Positions 9,046 through 16,988 of a stretch of DNA of 64,000 nucleotides are shown piece after piece. This DNA is from Agarophyton chilense. Its lineage: Eukaryota; Rhodophyta; Florideophyceae; Gracilariales; Gracilariaceae. Made by a program: the position numbers and the translations under genes. Below the pieces are notes generated by a model. It was given only the letters and a program-made list of their open reading frames with translations. It was not told where the DNA came from and made no database searches. The stretch is taken from the NCBI GenBank assembly GCA_030374765.1, contig JARGXX010000075.1, positions 868,001 to 932,000 of the forward strand, read 5' to 3'. Numbering within the stretch: position 1 is the stretch's first letter; each line of letters starts with the position of its first letter.

Positions 9046-10302
9046 ATGCAGCCCGCGCGCGATGACGACTGCGTCGCCGCGCCGCCGTCGCCATCGCCGT
9101 CGCCATCGCCATCGCCGTCGCCGTCGCCACCGCCCCCGCCGCCAGACGCCCAAACGTTCACCGACCGCGACCGCGGGATGCTCACCGCCGCGTCGCCTTC
9201 GCTTCCGCGGCCGCCCTCGCCGCCGCCGCCGCCGTCGCCCGGGCAGATAGCCGCCGAAACGCTATCGGCCGCCACGCACGCCGCGTCAGCCGCCGTCAAG
9301 CACGAGCAGCTGCCAACCTTCATACCCGCCGCCGCCTTCGACATCAAGCCCTCCGCCGCCGGCCCCGACCCCGACGCTGCTGCTGCTGCTGCTGCAGCTG
9401 CTGCCGCCGAGCTGGGTGGCGTGCTGCACGTCGACCCTGCCGCCCTGCTCGCGCCGCCCGCCCTCGGCATGCTACACTGTCTGCAGCCGCAGCCGCAGCC
9501 GCAGCCGCAGCCGCAGCCGCAGCCGCAGCCGTCGCCGCCGCACGCCGCCGTCGCTGTTGCCGCCGCCTCCGCGTCTAACGGCACGCTTCGCAAGAAGCCG
9601 TCGCGTCTGCCCGGCACCAAGCAATGCCCCGCGTGTCAAGGCACCATTGCCGCCGCGCTGGCAAAGTGTGTGCGCTGCCAGCACGTCTTCCGTGAGAAGA
9701 AGGAAAAGGTTAAACGCTGCGGCAAGCGTGGAAAGAAACGTTGTCCCAAGTGCGCCCTGGAGAACCCTTCCGCCTGCAGCTCGTGCAAGAAGTGTAACTA
9801 CGTCTTCCGCCTCAAACTCATCGACAAGTACCGTCAGATGCGCGCGCGTGCGCCTCCGCCTCTACCCCCGCCCCCGCCCCCTCCCCCGCCACCACCCATC
9901 TCGCTTCCTCTCTCACAATCGCTTCCGCTCTCACAATCGCTTCCGCTCTCGCAATCTCACCCGCTTTCGCAAGCGCTACCGTCGCTCACGCACGCGTGCA
10001 ACGCGCCGGCGGTGGCCACTGTGCCGCTTCCGGCTGGGGTGGCGTCCTTCCCCGCCGTTGCCCACACCGCGCCGCTCACACACCTACCGCATGCCGTCTC
10101 CGTTATCCCGCCTCTGTCGCAGCAGCATCTGCCGCTGCACGCACCACCCGCGCCGTCGTCCGCGCCGCCGCTCTCGCTCATGGCGCTGTCGCACGCGCCG
10201 CTGTCGCACACGCACCTGCCCACGCCGTCGTCGTCGCCGCCGCCATCGCGCGACGCGCACGCTCACGCCGCTCCGCCTCGCGCGCATCACAGCGCTCTGT
10301 GA
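9046..10302 (+). CDS. Tandem zinc-ribbon protein with long Pro/Gln/Ser low-complexity arms (unknown function)
   Basis: I do not recognise a named gene. From the first in-frame ATG (9046) the protein has 418 residues. Its only ordered part is about residues 190-265, with two CxxC-n10-CxxC ribbons: CPACQGTIAAALAKCVRCQHVF and CPKCALENPSACSSCKKCNYVF, shown here as their Cys spacing, joined by a basic linker (KKEKVKRCGKRGKKR). Each resembles the small UPF0547-type zinc ribbon (CPxCxxxVPxAxxxCPxCGxxF). The flanks are disordered: SP repeats, poly-Ala, a (QP)n run at about residues 146-163, poly-Pro, and LPLSQS repeats after the ribbons. Basic linker plus ribbons suggest a nuclear nucleic-acid or protein-binding role, which is inference. 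The frame stays open upstream, but only a TTG could start there. Confidence 0.65.
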   Translation: MQPARDDDCVAAPPSPSPSPSPSPSPSPPPPPPDAQTFTDRDRGMLTAASPSLPRPPSPPPPPSPGQIAAETLSAATHAASAAVKHEQLPTFIPAAAFDIKPSAAGPDPDAAAAAAAAAAAELGGVLHVDPAALLAPPALGMLHCLQPQPQPQPQPQPQPQPSPPHAAVAVAAASASNGTLRKKPSRLPGTKQCPACQGTIAAALAKCVRCQHVFREKKEKVKRCGKRGKKRCPKCALENPSACSSCKKCNYVFRLKLIDKYRQMRARAPPPLPPPPPPPPPPPISLPLSQSLPLSQSLPLSQSHPLSQALPSLTHACNAPAVATVPLPAGVASFPAVAHTAPLTHLPHAVSVIPPLSQQHLPLHAPPAPSSAPPLSLMALSHAPLSHTHLPTPSSSPPPSRDAHAHAAPPRAHHSAL

Positions 10303-10409
10303 AGCGCTCACAGCAACATATATAACTAACCTGCCGCCATCAAACAAACACTGTACTTCTAAACCACACACACAAACACACACAACAAATGAGTCGCCGA
10401 GGGAGAGAG

Positions 10410-11246
10410 TTACGGCTGTAGTCGGATGCGCGTCCAGGAATCGGCGCCGTGCGTGGACGGGCGCTCGTACACGATGCGATCGTGCAGGCGCGCGGCGCGC
10501 CCCTTCCAGAACTCGATGCGCAGCGGCGTCAAACGGTAGCCGCCCCAATGGGCCGGGCGCGGTACGTCCCGCACCAGCTCGCCGTGCTCGTCGAGAAACG
10601 TGGCACGTAGATGCTTCCACCGACGTTCTATGGGCTCGCGTGTGCTCACCACGGTGCTCTGCTCACTGACCAGCGCGCCCAGACGGCTCTCCGGCGGGCG
10701 ACTCGCAAAGTACTCGTCCGACTGCGCCTCGTCCACGCGCGTGACGTTGCCCTCCACACGTACCGACCGCTCCAGCGACGGCCACCAGAAGGTGAGCGCT
10801 GCGCACGGGTTATCTGCCAACTCGTGTGCCTTGCGACTACGGTAGTTACTGTACCACACAAAGCCACGTTCGTCAAACGCCTTTAGCAACACCATGCGCG
10901 CGGACGGGCGTCCGTGCCCATCCGCCGTCGATAGACACATGGCGTTGGGTTCCGGCTCCGCTGCGCGCTGCGCGTCGCCAAACCAGGTGGTGAAGAGCGG
11001 CAACGGCTGCATTGGCAACGCATCCTCGTCCAAAGGCTGCTGTGAGTAACTGACGCGCAGCTGATCCACACGCGTGAGCGCGTTTGCATGTAGAGCACCG
11101 TTGTCGTTGCGTTTGGCATCGCCGCTAGCGCTGCGACTGGTGGTGGCGCTCGCGCGCGGCGGCGGCGCGGTCATGACTGAGATGGGACGGAGTGCGTTGC
11201 GAACGACGTGAGGCACGAGGAAGGCGACGACGGCGACTCGCACCAT
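10410..11246 (-). CDS. pdxH: Pyridoxamine 5'-phosphate oxidase (PNPOx)
   Basis: FMN enzyme that oxidises pyridoxine/pyridoxamine 5'-phosphate to pyridoxal 5'-phosphate, the last step of vitamin B6 salvage. The protein has 278 residues. The fold runs from about residue 60: PLPLFTTWFGDA, AMCLSTADGHGRPSARMVLLKAF, GFVWYSNYRSRKAHELADNP (FMN/phosphate-binding strands), VRVEGNVTRV, YFASRPPESRLGA, and the C-terminal GGYRLTPLRIEFWKGRAARLHDRI with the substrate-binding Arg-x-His. The first 50 or so residues are hydrophobic, then Ser/Ala/Arg-rich, and could be an organelle-targeting sequence; a second Met near residue 25 is an alternative start. It converges on the zinc-ribbon gene (107-bp gap) and is divergent from the nucleotidyltransferase. 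Confidence 0.95.
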   Translation of the reverse strand: MVRVAVVAFLVPHVVRNALRPISVMTAPPPRASATTSRSASGDAKRNDNGALHANALTRVDQLRVSYSQQPLDEDALPMQPLPLFTTWFGDAQRAAEPEPNAMCLSTADGHGRPSARMVLLKAFDERGFVWYSNYRSRKAHELADNPCAALTFWWPSLERSVRVEGNVTRVDEAQSDEYFASRPPESRLGALVSEQSTVVSTREPIERRWKHLRATFLDEHGELVRDVPRPAHWGGYRLTPLRIEFWKGRAARLHDRIVYERPSTHGADSWTRIRLQP

Positions 11247-11763
11247 CTACGCTGCCGCGCGGATTGTGGAATGGTCCGGGCTATATCTACTCTAGAGCAA
11301 AGTTACCTACACAGGGGGCGGGGCGAGACGCACGGGTGCTCGAGACAATAGATGCGCCAATTGCGCCAATTGCGCCAATTACGCACATTGCGACTCTACT
11401 TCCCGACAGCCGCTGGCGCGCCTTTGTGCGGCGCGCACTGCTCACCGCATCTACTCGAGAAATTTTCCAAATCCAGCCACATTTTCGTAAATTAAAACCA
11501 CACGCTGTACACCGTGCCCACGCGCACAGCGCTCGCCTCGCCAGATTGCGCCCGCGCTCCTCCGCTATCCACTACCCCGCACCCGTTGCAGCCGTACGCC
11601 GCCATTGCGCCCATTTCGGCGCACTATCTCATCGCATCGACGCGCTCCCTCGCCATCTCCATCGCTGCCGCACCTCACCCCCCCCCCCCCCCCCCCCCCC
11701 CCCCCCGACGCCGTTAGCGCCCACGCCGTCAGCGCCCGCGCCCACCGCCCCCGCGCTCCCACC
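11247..11763. promoter_or_regulatory. Divergent spacer PdxH / nucleotidyltransferase with triple E2F-like repeat and poly-C
   Basis: Three copies of GCGCCAAT (reverse complement ATTGGCGC, fitting E2F consensus WTTSSCSS) stand at exact 9-bp spacing at 11354-11361, 11363-11370 and 11372-11379. A run of 29 C lies at 11678-11706, about 60 bp before the nucleotidyltransferase ATG and so probably in its 5' UTR. Confidence 0.5.
11678..11706 (+). repeat. Poly-C tract (29 nt)
   Basis: An uninterrupted run of 29 C lies just upstream of a start codon. It mirrors the poly-G tract at 8643. Exact length is doubtful for sequencing reasons. Confidence 0.9.
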
Positions 11764-12591
11764 ATGGCCGATGTCGCGCCCTCGCCTTTCTACGCCGTGT
11801 ACTTGGCCGCCGGCCTCAGCTCGCGTTTCGGCTACCGCATCAAGTGCTTGCAGCCAGTTGGGCGCAGCGGCGAGACGCTGCTCGAGCTCTCTGTGCGTCA
11901 ATTGCTCGCCCAGTCCGTGTCGGCCATTGTCATCATCGTGTCGGATGCCACCTACTCCCAGATCCACGCCGTTGTTGGCGACAGTTTCCTCTCCTTGCCG
12001 GTGCGCTACGCCTTCCAGACCACCCCGCCGTATCGCAAAAAGCCCCTCGGCACCGTCGCCGCTCTGCTGGCTGCGAGACGCCTGTTAGACCGCCCCTTCG
12101 TCGTCCTCAACGGCGATACGCTGTACGGCGACCACGCCCTGGAGCGCGTCTGTACACACATCAAGTTTAACCCTTCGCCCTGCATGCCGGGCTATCCGTT
12201 GCGCGATGTCCTCCCTCAAAAAGGATCTGTAAACCGTGCTATCATTTGCATCGAGGGTTCATGTCTCACACAGATCGTCGAACAGTACGACATCTGTATG
12301 GATGACATTCGCGCCGGTAAATTTTCGGGTGATGAGCTTACTTCTATGAACATTTTTGGCTTCCAACCGTCCATTCTCGACTTTGCGCAGCGCAAATTTG
12401 ATGCTTGGATCAAGCAAAACCCCACCGATGATTCCACCGAGTTCATTTTGTCCACAATGCTCAATGACCTGCTGCCGGATGAGGGCGTCAAGACCTATGT
12501 CTACGGCGTGGACAATTCGATACCGTTGGAACTTACCAATCCGGAGGATTTTGCATATGTACGCAATAATCTTGGTCTTGTTGGATTGTAG
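11764..12591 (+). CDS. Nucleotidyltransferase of the sugar-nucleotide/MobA-like (GT-A NTP transferase) superfamily
   Basis: Predicted to transfer a nucleotidyl group to a phosphorylated sugar or similar acceptor; substrate unknown. From the ATG at 11764 the protein has 275 residues. The signature nucleotide-binding loop is near the N-terminus (YAVYLAAGLSSRFGYRIKCLQPV, of the form LAAGxxSRF..PK/KxLxPv). The metal-binding strand FVVLNGDTLYGD is near residue 115. A helix before the end carries STEFILSTMLNDLL. The length fits single-domain members and no left-handed beta-helix follows. Codon use resembles the neighbouring host genes, so there is no sign of recent transfer. The upstream open frame through the poly-C tract is not convincing. 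It converges on RRP45 with an 89-bp gap. Confidence 0.75.
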   Translation: MADVAPSPFYAVYLAAGLSSRFGYRIKCLQPVGRSGETLLELSVRQLLAQSVSAIVIIVSDATYSQIHAVVGDSFLSLPVRYAFQTTPPYRKKPLGTVAALLAARRLLDRPFVVLNGDTLYGDHALERVCTHIKFNPSPCMPGYPLRDVLPQKGSVNRAIICIEGSCLTQIVEQYDICMDDIRAGKFSGDELTSMNIFGFQPSILDFAQRKFDAWIKQNPTDDSTEFILSTMLNDLLPDEGVKTYVYGVDNSIPLELTNPEDFAYVRNNLGLVGL

Positions 12592-12680
12592 TTGAACGTT
12601 ATATTATTGCCATCGTTTCTTTCAACTCTCGATACTAACATCGCACTTTCTCAATTAAAAAAGACAGCGCTCAAACACAT

Positions 12681-13934
12681 TCATCGTCGCTTCTTTTTTC
12701 CACTCTTCCCTTGTTTCTTCACAACGATGGCTGCCTCAAGATCATCACTCGATGAATCGCTCTCAGATTCCAACAACTTTTCTACCACCATCTTGTTATC
12801 GTTACCCTCACCCATCACCACATCCTTCTTCTTTGCAATCCCCATCGCTTCGCCCGCTTCTTTCCTCTCAAACACGCTCTCCACAGCCCCACTGTCCGCC
12901 GCTGCGCGCGAGCGAACATTCATCTCCACACCGTCCATGTCCGGCGGAGCCGAATCCACCATCGGTGTGGCATTCCACACCGACGCCCTTTCGGACAGCC
13001 GTTCGTCCGCGCGCAACTTGTCTACCATCAACATAGCAACCGGCTCTGCATCCACCAGCATCGGTCGCACAGTCGAAAGCGGGTGTTGCGCCGACGCATC
13101 ATCCAATGCGCATTTCAGTCGCCCAGTCAGCTGTCGCGCGCGGCTGGCCGCCACGTTGGCACACTCTTCAAAACTTTCAAGCTGCAAACCAAGCCCGCCC
13201 GCTTTGTACACTCCACACACCTCGCCCTGAGAATTAAATGCAAACGAGATAGCGCCGCCGGAGGAGAGCTCCTCGGTCTTTACCGGGTCTAACACCACCG
13301 TGTCGGGATCGAATGGCTTTCCGGGGCCGAATAGCGCAAACGTCATGCACAACGGTACGTGGTGGATGGGAAGCGGCACGGCTTCTCGCTCATCCATGGA
13401 GAAAATTCGAACTTCTTTGCCTGTGACGCTAACGTCGGGACGTCGCGCATGCATCAGAGATGCCATCACCGCCAACATGCAAACATCCATGCAATTCCCA
13501 TCGTCGTTTATAATATCCACGTCCACGCGCACGCTCCATACTTTGACGCCGGCAAGAATGCATAGCGCTTCCGTATCAACAGCCCTAGAATCGCGGATAA
13601 AACTTTCAATGCAGATTCTGGTCTCCAAAAAGGAGCCGGAGTTGCGAAACAGAGAGTCGCGAGCGGCAGGCTCGGAGGCTGTCGGTGACAGTTGAACGGA
13701 TATGGATATATTGCCATCGGATGGCCGATCCGGGGGGGGTGTTATCGCGTCGACTGTTGTCGAAGCTACAGCGCGTGTACTGTCGAATGACACTTCTGCA
13801 AAGCCCCAAGTTGGACCCAAGGAAATATCCACCTTGCGTGCTTCAGAGTTGCGGCGTCCATCTGATCTGCAGTTGGCATTGATGCAGTCGGTGGTGAAGC
13901 TCTTTTCAGAAATGGATACAAGTGTTTCTTTCAT
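12681..13934 (-). CDS. RRP45: Exosome complex subunit RRP45 (EXOSC9-like, RNase PH fold)
   Basis: Non-catalytic ring subunit of the RNA exosome, in nucleus and cytoplasm. The protein has 417 residues. The RNase PH fold spans about 1-270: NCRSDGRRNSEARKVDISLG (the family's DGR motif), FAEVSFDSTRAVAS, then LCILAGVKVWSVRVDVDIINDDGNCMDVCMLAVMASLMHARRP, the RNase PH core helix, and PVKTEELSSGGAISFAFNSQGEVCGVYKAGG. The C-terminal tail (about 330-417) is acidic and Ser-rich and ends in a basic KKQGKSGKKKRR stretch. The start ATG at 13934 gives the expected N-terminus. Divergent from the HYPK gene. Confidence 0.88.
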   Translation of the reverse strand: MKETLVSISEKSFTTDCINANCRSDGRRNSEARKVDISLGPTWGFAEVSFDSTRAVASTTVDAITPPPDRPSDGNISISVQLSPTASEPAARDSLFRNSGSFLETRICIESFIRDSRAVDTEALCILAGVKVWSVRVDVDIINDDGNCMDVCMLAVMASLMHARRPDVSVTGKEVRIFSMDEREAVPLPIHHVPLCMTFALFGPGKPFDPDTVVLDPVKTEELSSGGAISFAFNSQGEVCGVYKAGGLGLQLESFEECANVAASRARQLTGRLKCALDDASAQHPLSTVRPMLVDAEPVAMLMVDKLRADERLSERASVWNATPMVDSAPPDMDGVEMNVRSRAAADSGAVESVFERKEAGEAMGIAKKKDVVMGEGNDNKMVVEKLLESESDSSSDDLEAAIVVKKQGKSGKKKRR

Positions 13935-14296
13935 TTTGCCGTTCCCATTGACGCTTCCAACTACTATACCTTAACGCGCTCGATGGCGGGGGGTTCTCAA
14001 TTCTCAATGTCGAATCAGCAGTTTCCGGACTTTTCACGCCATTTCTCAACGCAAATTATCACTCACGTGCGGGGAGTTTTTGAGGGGGTTAATCAACCAC
14101 CAAGATCAATTGCATTTGAAAATTTTCAACTTTGTTCCATTTCACTCATCGTTCAAAGTTCGAACGTTGCATACGCACGTCCGTCATAATGACAGCGAAT
14201 TCGCCCTTGTAAAAGAGCTGTCGATAAAACCTCTCAGACACGTTTTCCAGCCGCGAGAAAGCTCACCACTGTCCCCAAGACATCGTACCGAGAACC
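13935..14296. promoter_or_regulatory. Divergent spacer RRP45 / HYPK
   Basis: This 362-bp head-to-head spacer is less GC-rich than the genes. I see no specific motif beyond an unremarkable AT-rich centre. Confidence 0.35.
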
Positions 14297-14620
14297 ATGT
14301 CCACCGAGGCGGACACAGATGTCAAGGAGAAGAACAAGGTGCGCGCAAAGGCGTCAGGTGACCTGGACAAGGTGACTGATTATGTGGAAGAAAGAGAAAT
14401 GGATGCCACCAAGGTGGCGGACTCCATGAGAGCCATGCTAGGAAATGCTTCGTCGACGAAGAAGAGTGCCGTTGAAAAGGAGCTTATCAACGTCAAGATT
14501 CAACAGTCGGATGTGCAACTCATTGTGGATGAACTGGATCTCGATCCAAAGGACGCCGAACAAGCGTTGAGAAAAGCACGCGGTGACGTCGTCAAAGCCC
14601 TGTGTGAATTGGTGCGATAA
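14297..14620 (+). CDS. HYPK: HYPK-like (Huntingtin-interacting protein K) NatA regulator
   Basis: HYPK binds the ribosome-associated N-terminal acetyltransferase NatA (NAA15/NAA10), regulates it and acts as a chaperone-like factor. The protein is 107 residues (human about 121). Residues about 21-35 read DLDKVTDYVEEREMD, matching human DLERVTDYAEEKEI. A helical linker follows. The C-terminal NAC/UBA-like domain (about 60-107) reads EKELINVKIQQSDVQLIVDELDLDPKDAEQALRKARGDVVKALCELV, shown by its conserved VxxxDVxLIxxELxL and GDVVxAL pattern. Single exon. The ATG at 14297 fits the family start. Confidence 0.9.
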   Translation: MSTEADTDVKEKNKVRAKASGDLDKVTDYVEEREMDATKVADSMRAMLGNASSTKKSAVEKELINVKIQQSDVQLIVDELDLDPKDAEQALRKARGDVVKALCELVR

Positions 14621-14719
14621 TGCGAGCACGACGGAGAGGGAAGTTGCCTTGTGCAGGCAGGTGCTTGTGGGTTGTGATTGAAGAGAGTTACGACAGACTT
14701 ATCTGTGCATTTAATTACC

Positions 14720-15360
14720 CTATTTTTGGTCTAGCGCTTCTCGTATTTCACTTGTTTCAGAGGTTGGCTTTATACCAAATGAATCAAGAGTCTGAATGAT
14801 TGTCTTCCACTCGTAGTCCTGTCAAAAAGAAAAAAAAAAAGAAGACGAAACACGAAAGGAAGAATCGGTCAATAACCGCAGTGAGCAAGCAAGCACACTG
14901 AAACAAAAAATAATAGAACAAGAAAACATACCTCCAATTCAATCTCCGAAACCTCGTTGTCGTCTTTATAAAGGTGTAGCACCGGCGGTTCGCCTCTGAT
15001 AAACTCAATCTGAAGAGCCGGCTTAAAGTGCTCCGCATGGGTATACACAAACTTCTTCACTGATGGAAGCTTGTTGAGACGACAGGCGGGGCAAGTAACG
15101 ATCTTTGCAGTTCGTTTGACACCGTCGCTTCCAGGTTGGACGGTGAGTGCCTGGTGGGAGGTAGCGAGCTCAGCATCGACGGGAGCAGCCTGTTTGTCAC
15201 CAAGCTCGAGGCTGGTTGGGAGGACCGTCATGGACTTTGCTCCATGGCCCTGCGACAGAAAGATGGCGCAACAGGTTGCGGTGAGCACTGCGATGGTGAA
15301 CAGACGCCCGTGACGCGTGGATGCGAGGCGAAGCACGCCTCGAGCGACGTTGAGAGTCAT
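14720..15360 (-). CDS. Sep15/SelM-family thioredoxin-like redoxin, Cys form, one intron
   Basis: Members are ER thiol-disulfide proteins linked to glycoprotein quality control. Exon 1 is 15360-14932 and exon 2 is 14818-14720, joined in phase 0 across a 111-bp intron (14931-14819) with GTATGT and a pyrimidine-rich GACAG acceptor. The 175-residue product has a hydrophobic N-terminal segment (about 20-36: signal peptide or anchor). A Sep15_SelM domain follows: VTCPACRLNKLPSVKKFV with Cys90-Pro-Ala-Cys93, FKPALQIEFIRGEPPVLHLYKDD, and EIELEDYEWKTIIQTLDSFG across the splice. Animal Sep15 has selenocysteine at the second active position; here it is Cys, so no SECIS is needed. The frame stays open upstream through a 14-bp tandem repeat that I regard as noncoding. 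Confidence 0.85.
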
Positions 15361-15467
15361 GTTTGCTTTAGCTCCGTTTTCAGAGCGCTGTAGACGGGCT
15401 TCAGAGTTTAGGGCGCACCCGCCTGAGCAGAAGAGAAGGCGATGACGCGAGCTTTCTAGAGAGGGGG

Positions 15468-15575
15468 GCGACGAAGGGCGAGCGACGAAGGACTGGTGAC
15501 GAAGGACGGGCGACGAAGGACGGGCGACGAAGGACGGGCGACGAAGGACGGGCGCCGAAGGACGGGCGACGACGA
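15468..15575 (+). repeat. 14-bp tandem repeat (GACGAAGGACGGGC)n upstream of the Sep15-like gene
   Basis: About seven near-perfect copies of GACGAAGGACGGGC lie about 110-215 bp upstream of the chosen start codon of the minus-strand Sep15-like gene. Open frames on both strands through here translate only this repeat. Confidence 0.85.
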
Positions 15576-16988
15576 CAGAGTTGTCGTGTTTCCGCGTTCC
15601 TTGTGCTATGACACTGGCAGCACACTGAGGTCGAATCAAATGGGGCGCGCTCAGCGCTGTGGCTGTCGTTTGCTATTAGTAAGAAACCCAAAAAAAATAG
15701 GAATTGAGGACGCCATGGAGCACTGCACTGCGATCCCGTCAAAAGCTAAAGCGATCGTTCTGCAACGATTCTGTGTGTTCAATTCAAGTAATATGGTTGC
15801 GTCAAAACAGGGTGCGCGCCCAGCGGTCGGCAAGTGTTCAGTACCGACTGCGCGAAAGCGCGAGAGCGGGCTCACTACAGCGCTGCACGCGAACGTTTAG
15901 CTTTCAAGAGCAAAGCGCACAACCGCTTCATCAGTGAGGATCAGCGAACTTAAGCACCAGCGCCAGTAGTCGCATGAGCAGTACAAGACGTATTCAAGTG
16001 CCGAACCATGCTGGGCCCTCGTATCTGAACTGAACCCTCCCCGCCGCTGTCACCATCTTTCTCCAAAGGCGCCAACAAATCGAGTCAGATCCCGTTTAAA
16101 ACGGGCACACCAAGCAAGGCATGGGGCGCATCGCTCGCACACGGTCGTCCGCCAATACGCACCGGGTGCATCGGGTGCGGCAAGCCACACCCGAAGGTGC
16201 GTACAACGACGGAGAGCTCTGCGAATGCGCCCAAATCATCACCCTCGACGGACGGTGTCGCTTTGCGCGGCGCGGCCACGCCGCGGCGCCCCGACTCGCG
16301 CACAGTTATGTGACCGGTCGCTCAGGGCGGTCGATCACATCACTCTGCGTGAGTGTGAGCGCTACGGATGACTGTCAACTTGCCCGCGCGGTGACCCGGA
16401 GTGGCACTTGGGCACTAACGGACATACTTATACTACCTACGTAATGAGCAACACACTTGTTGAGACTCCGATTACGACGGCGGTGGTCGCGGATGAACCT
16501 TTGTATTTTAGCCAAAATCTTGAAAAACTTTGGCCAAACTTATCTGTTGTGCGATCCAGTCACAGCTTTTGCAAAGTAATCACGCACCGCGGTCCGCACT
16601 ACAGTATCTATGGATCATAGATAACAAAGATGTAGAGTACGCTTTGCTTCGTGAGTGAAACGACAAGCGATGTTGAGACTTTTCCACTTTTCTCGAGCGG
16701 GATAGCGTTAGTTGAATCACGACCGTAGCTCTTCGAACGCACAACCCTGTGAGGAGCAGAATATTCACACAGGTTTTAGATTAGATTAGGAATGGGGACG
16801 TTGACAACATTGGCTACATGTAGCTTACTGTACTACTGCAATTTAGGTACCATGTGGGTCGCTCCTCGATGTTTGACGCAACATGAACAAGATTATTGTT
16901 ATAAGACAGCACAAGTCAAACGGTCATTTACACGCCAGTGTTGCAATTCTTTGAAATGAATTACAAATTTCTACTAGATTTCAAAATT
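15576..16988. other. Intergenic stretch with no recognised gene
   Basis: It lies between the Sep15-like gene's upstream repeat and the 3' end of HSP90. Short frames exist (the longest is about 130 codons), but they are Arg-rich or repeat-derived and match no family I know. I see no tRNA or repeat family. Confidence 0.4.

Noticed and set aside
15496-15900. Plus-strand frame of 134 codons rich in TKDGRRRTGD
   Set aside because: It is generated by the 14-bp tandem repeat and has no conserved tail.
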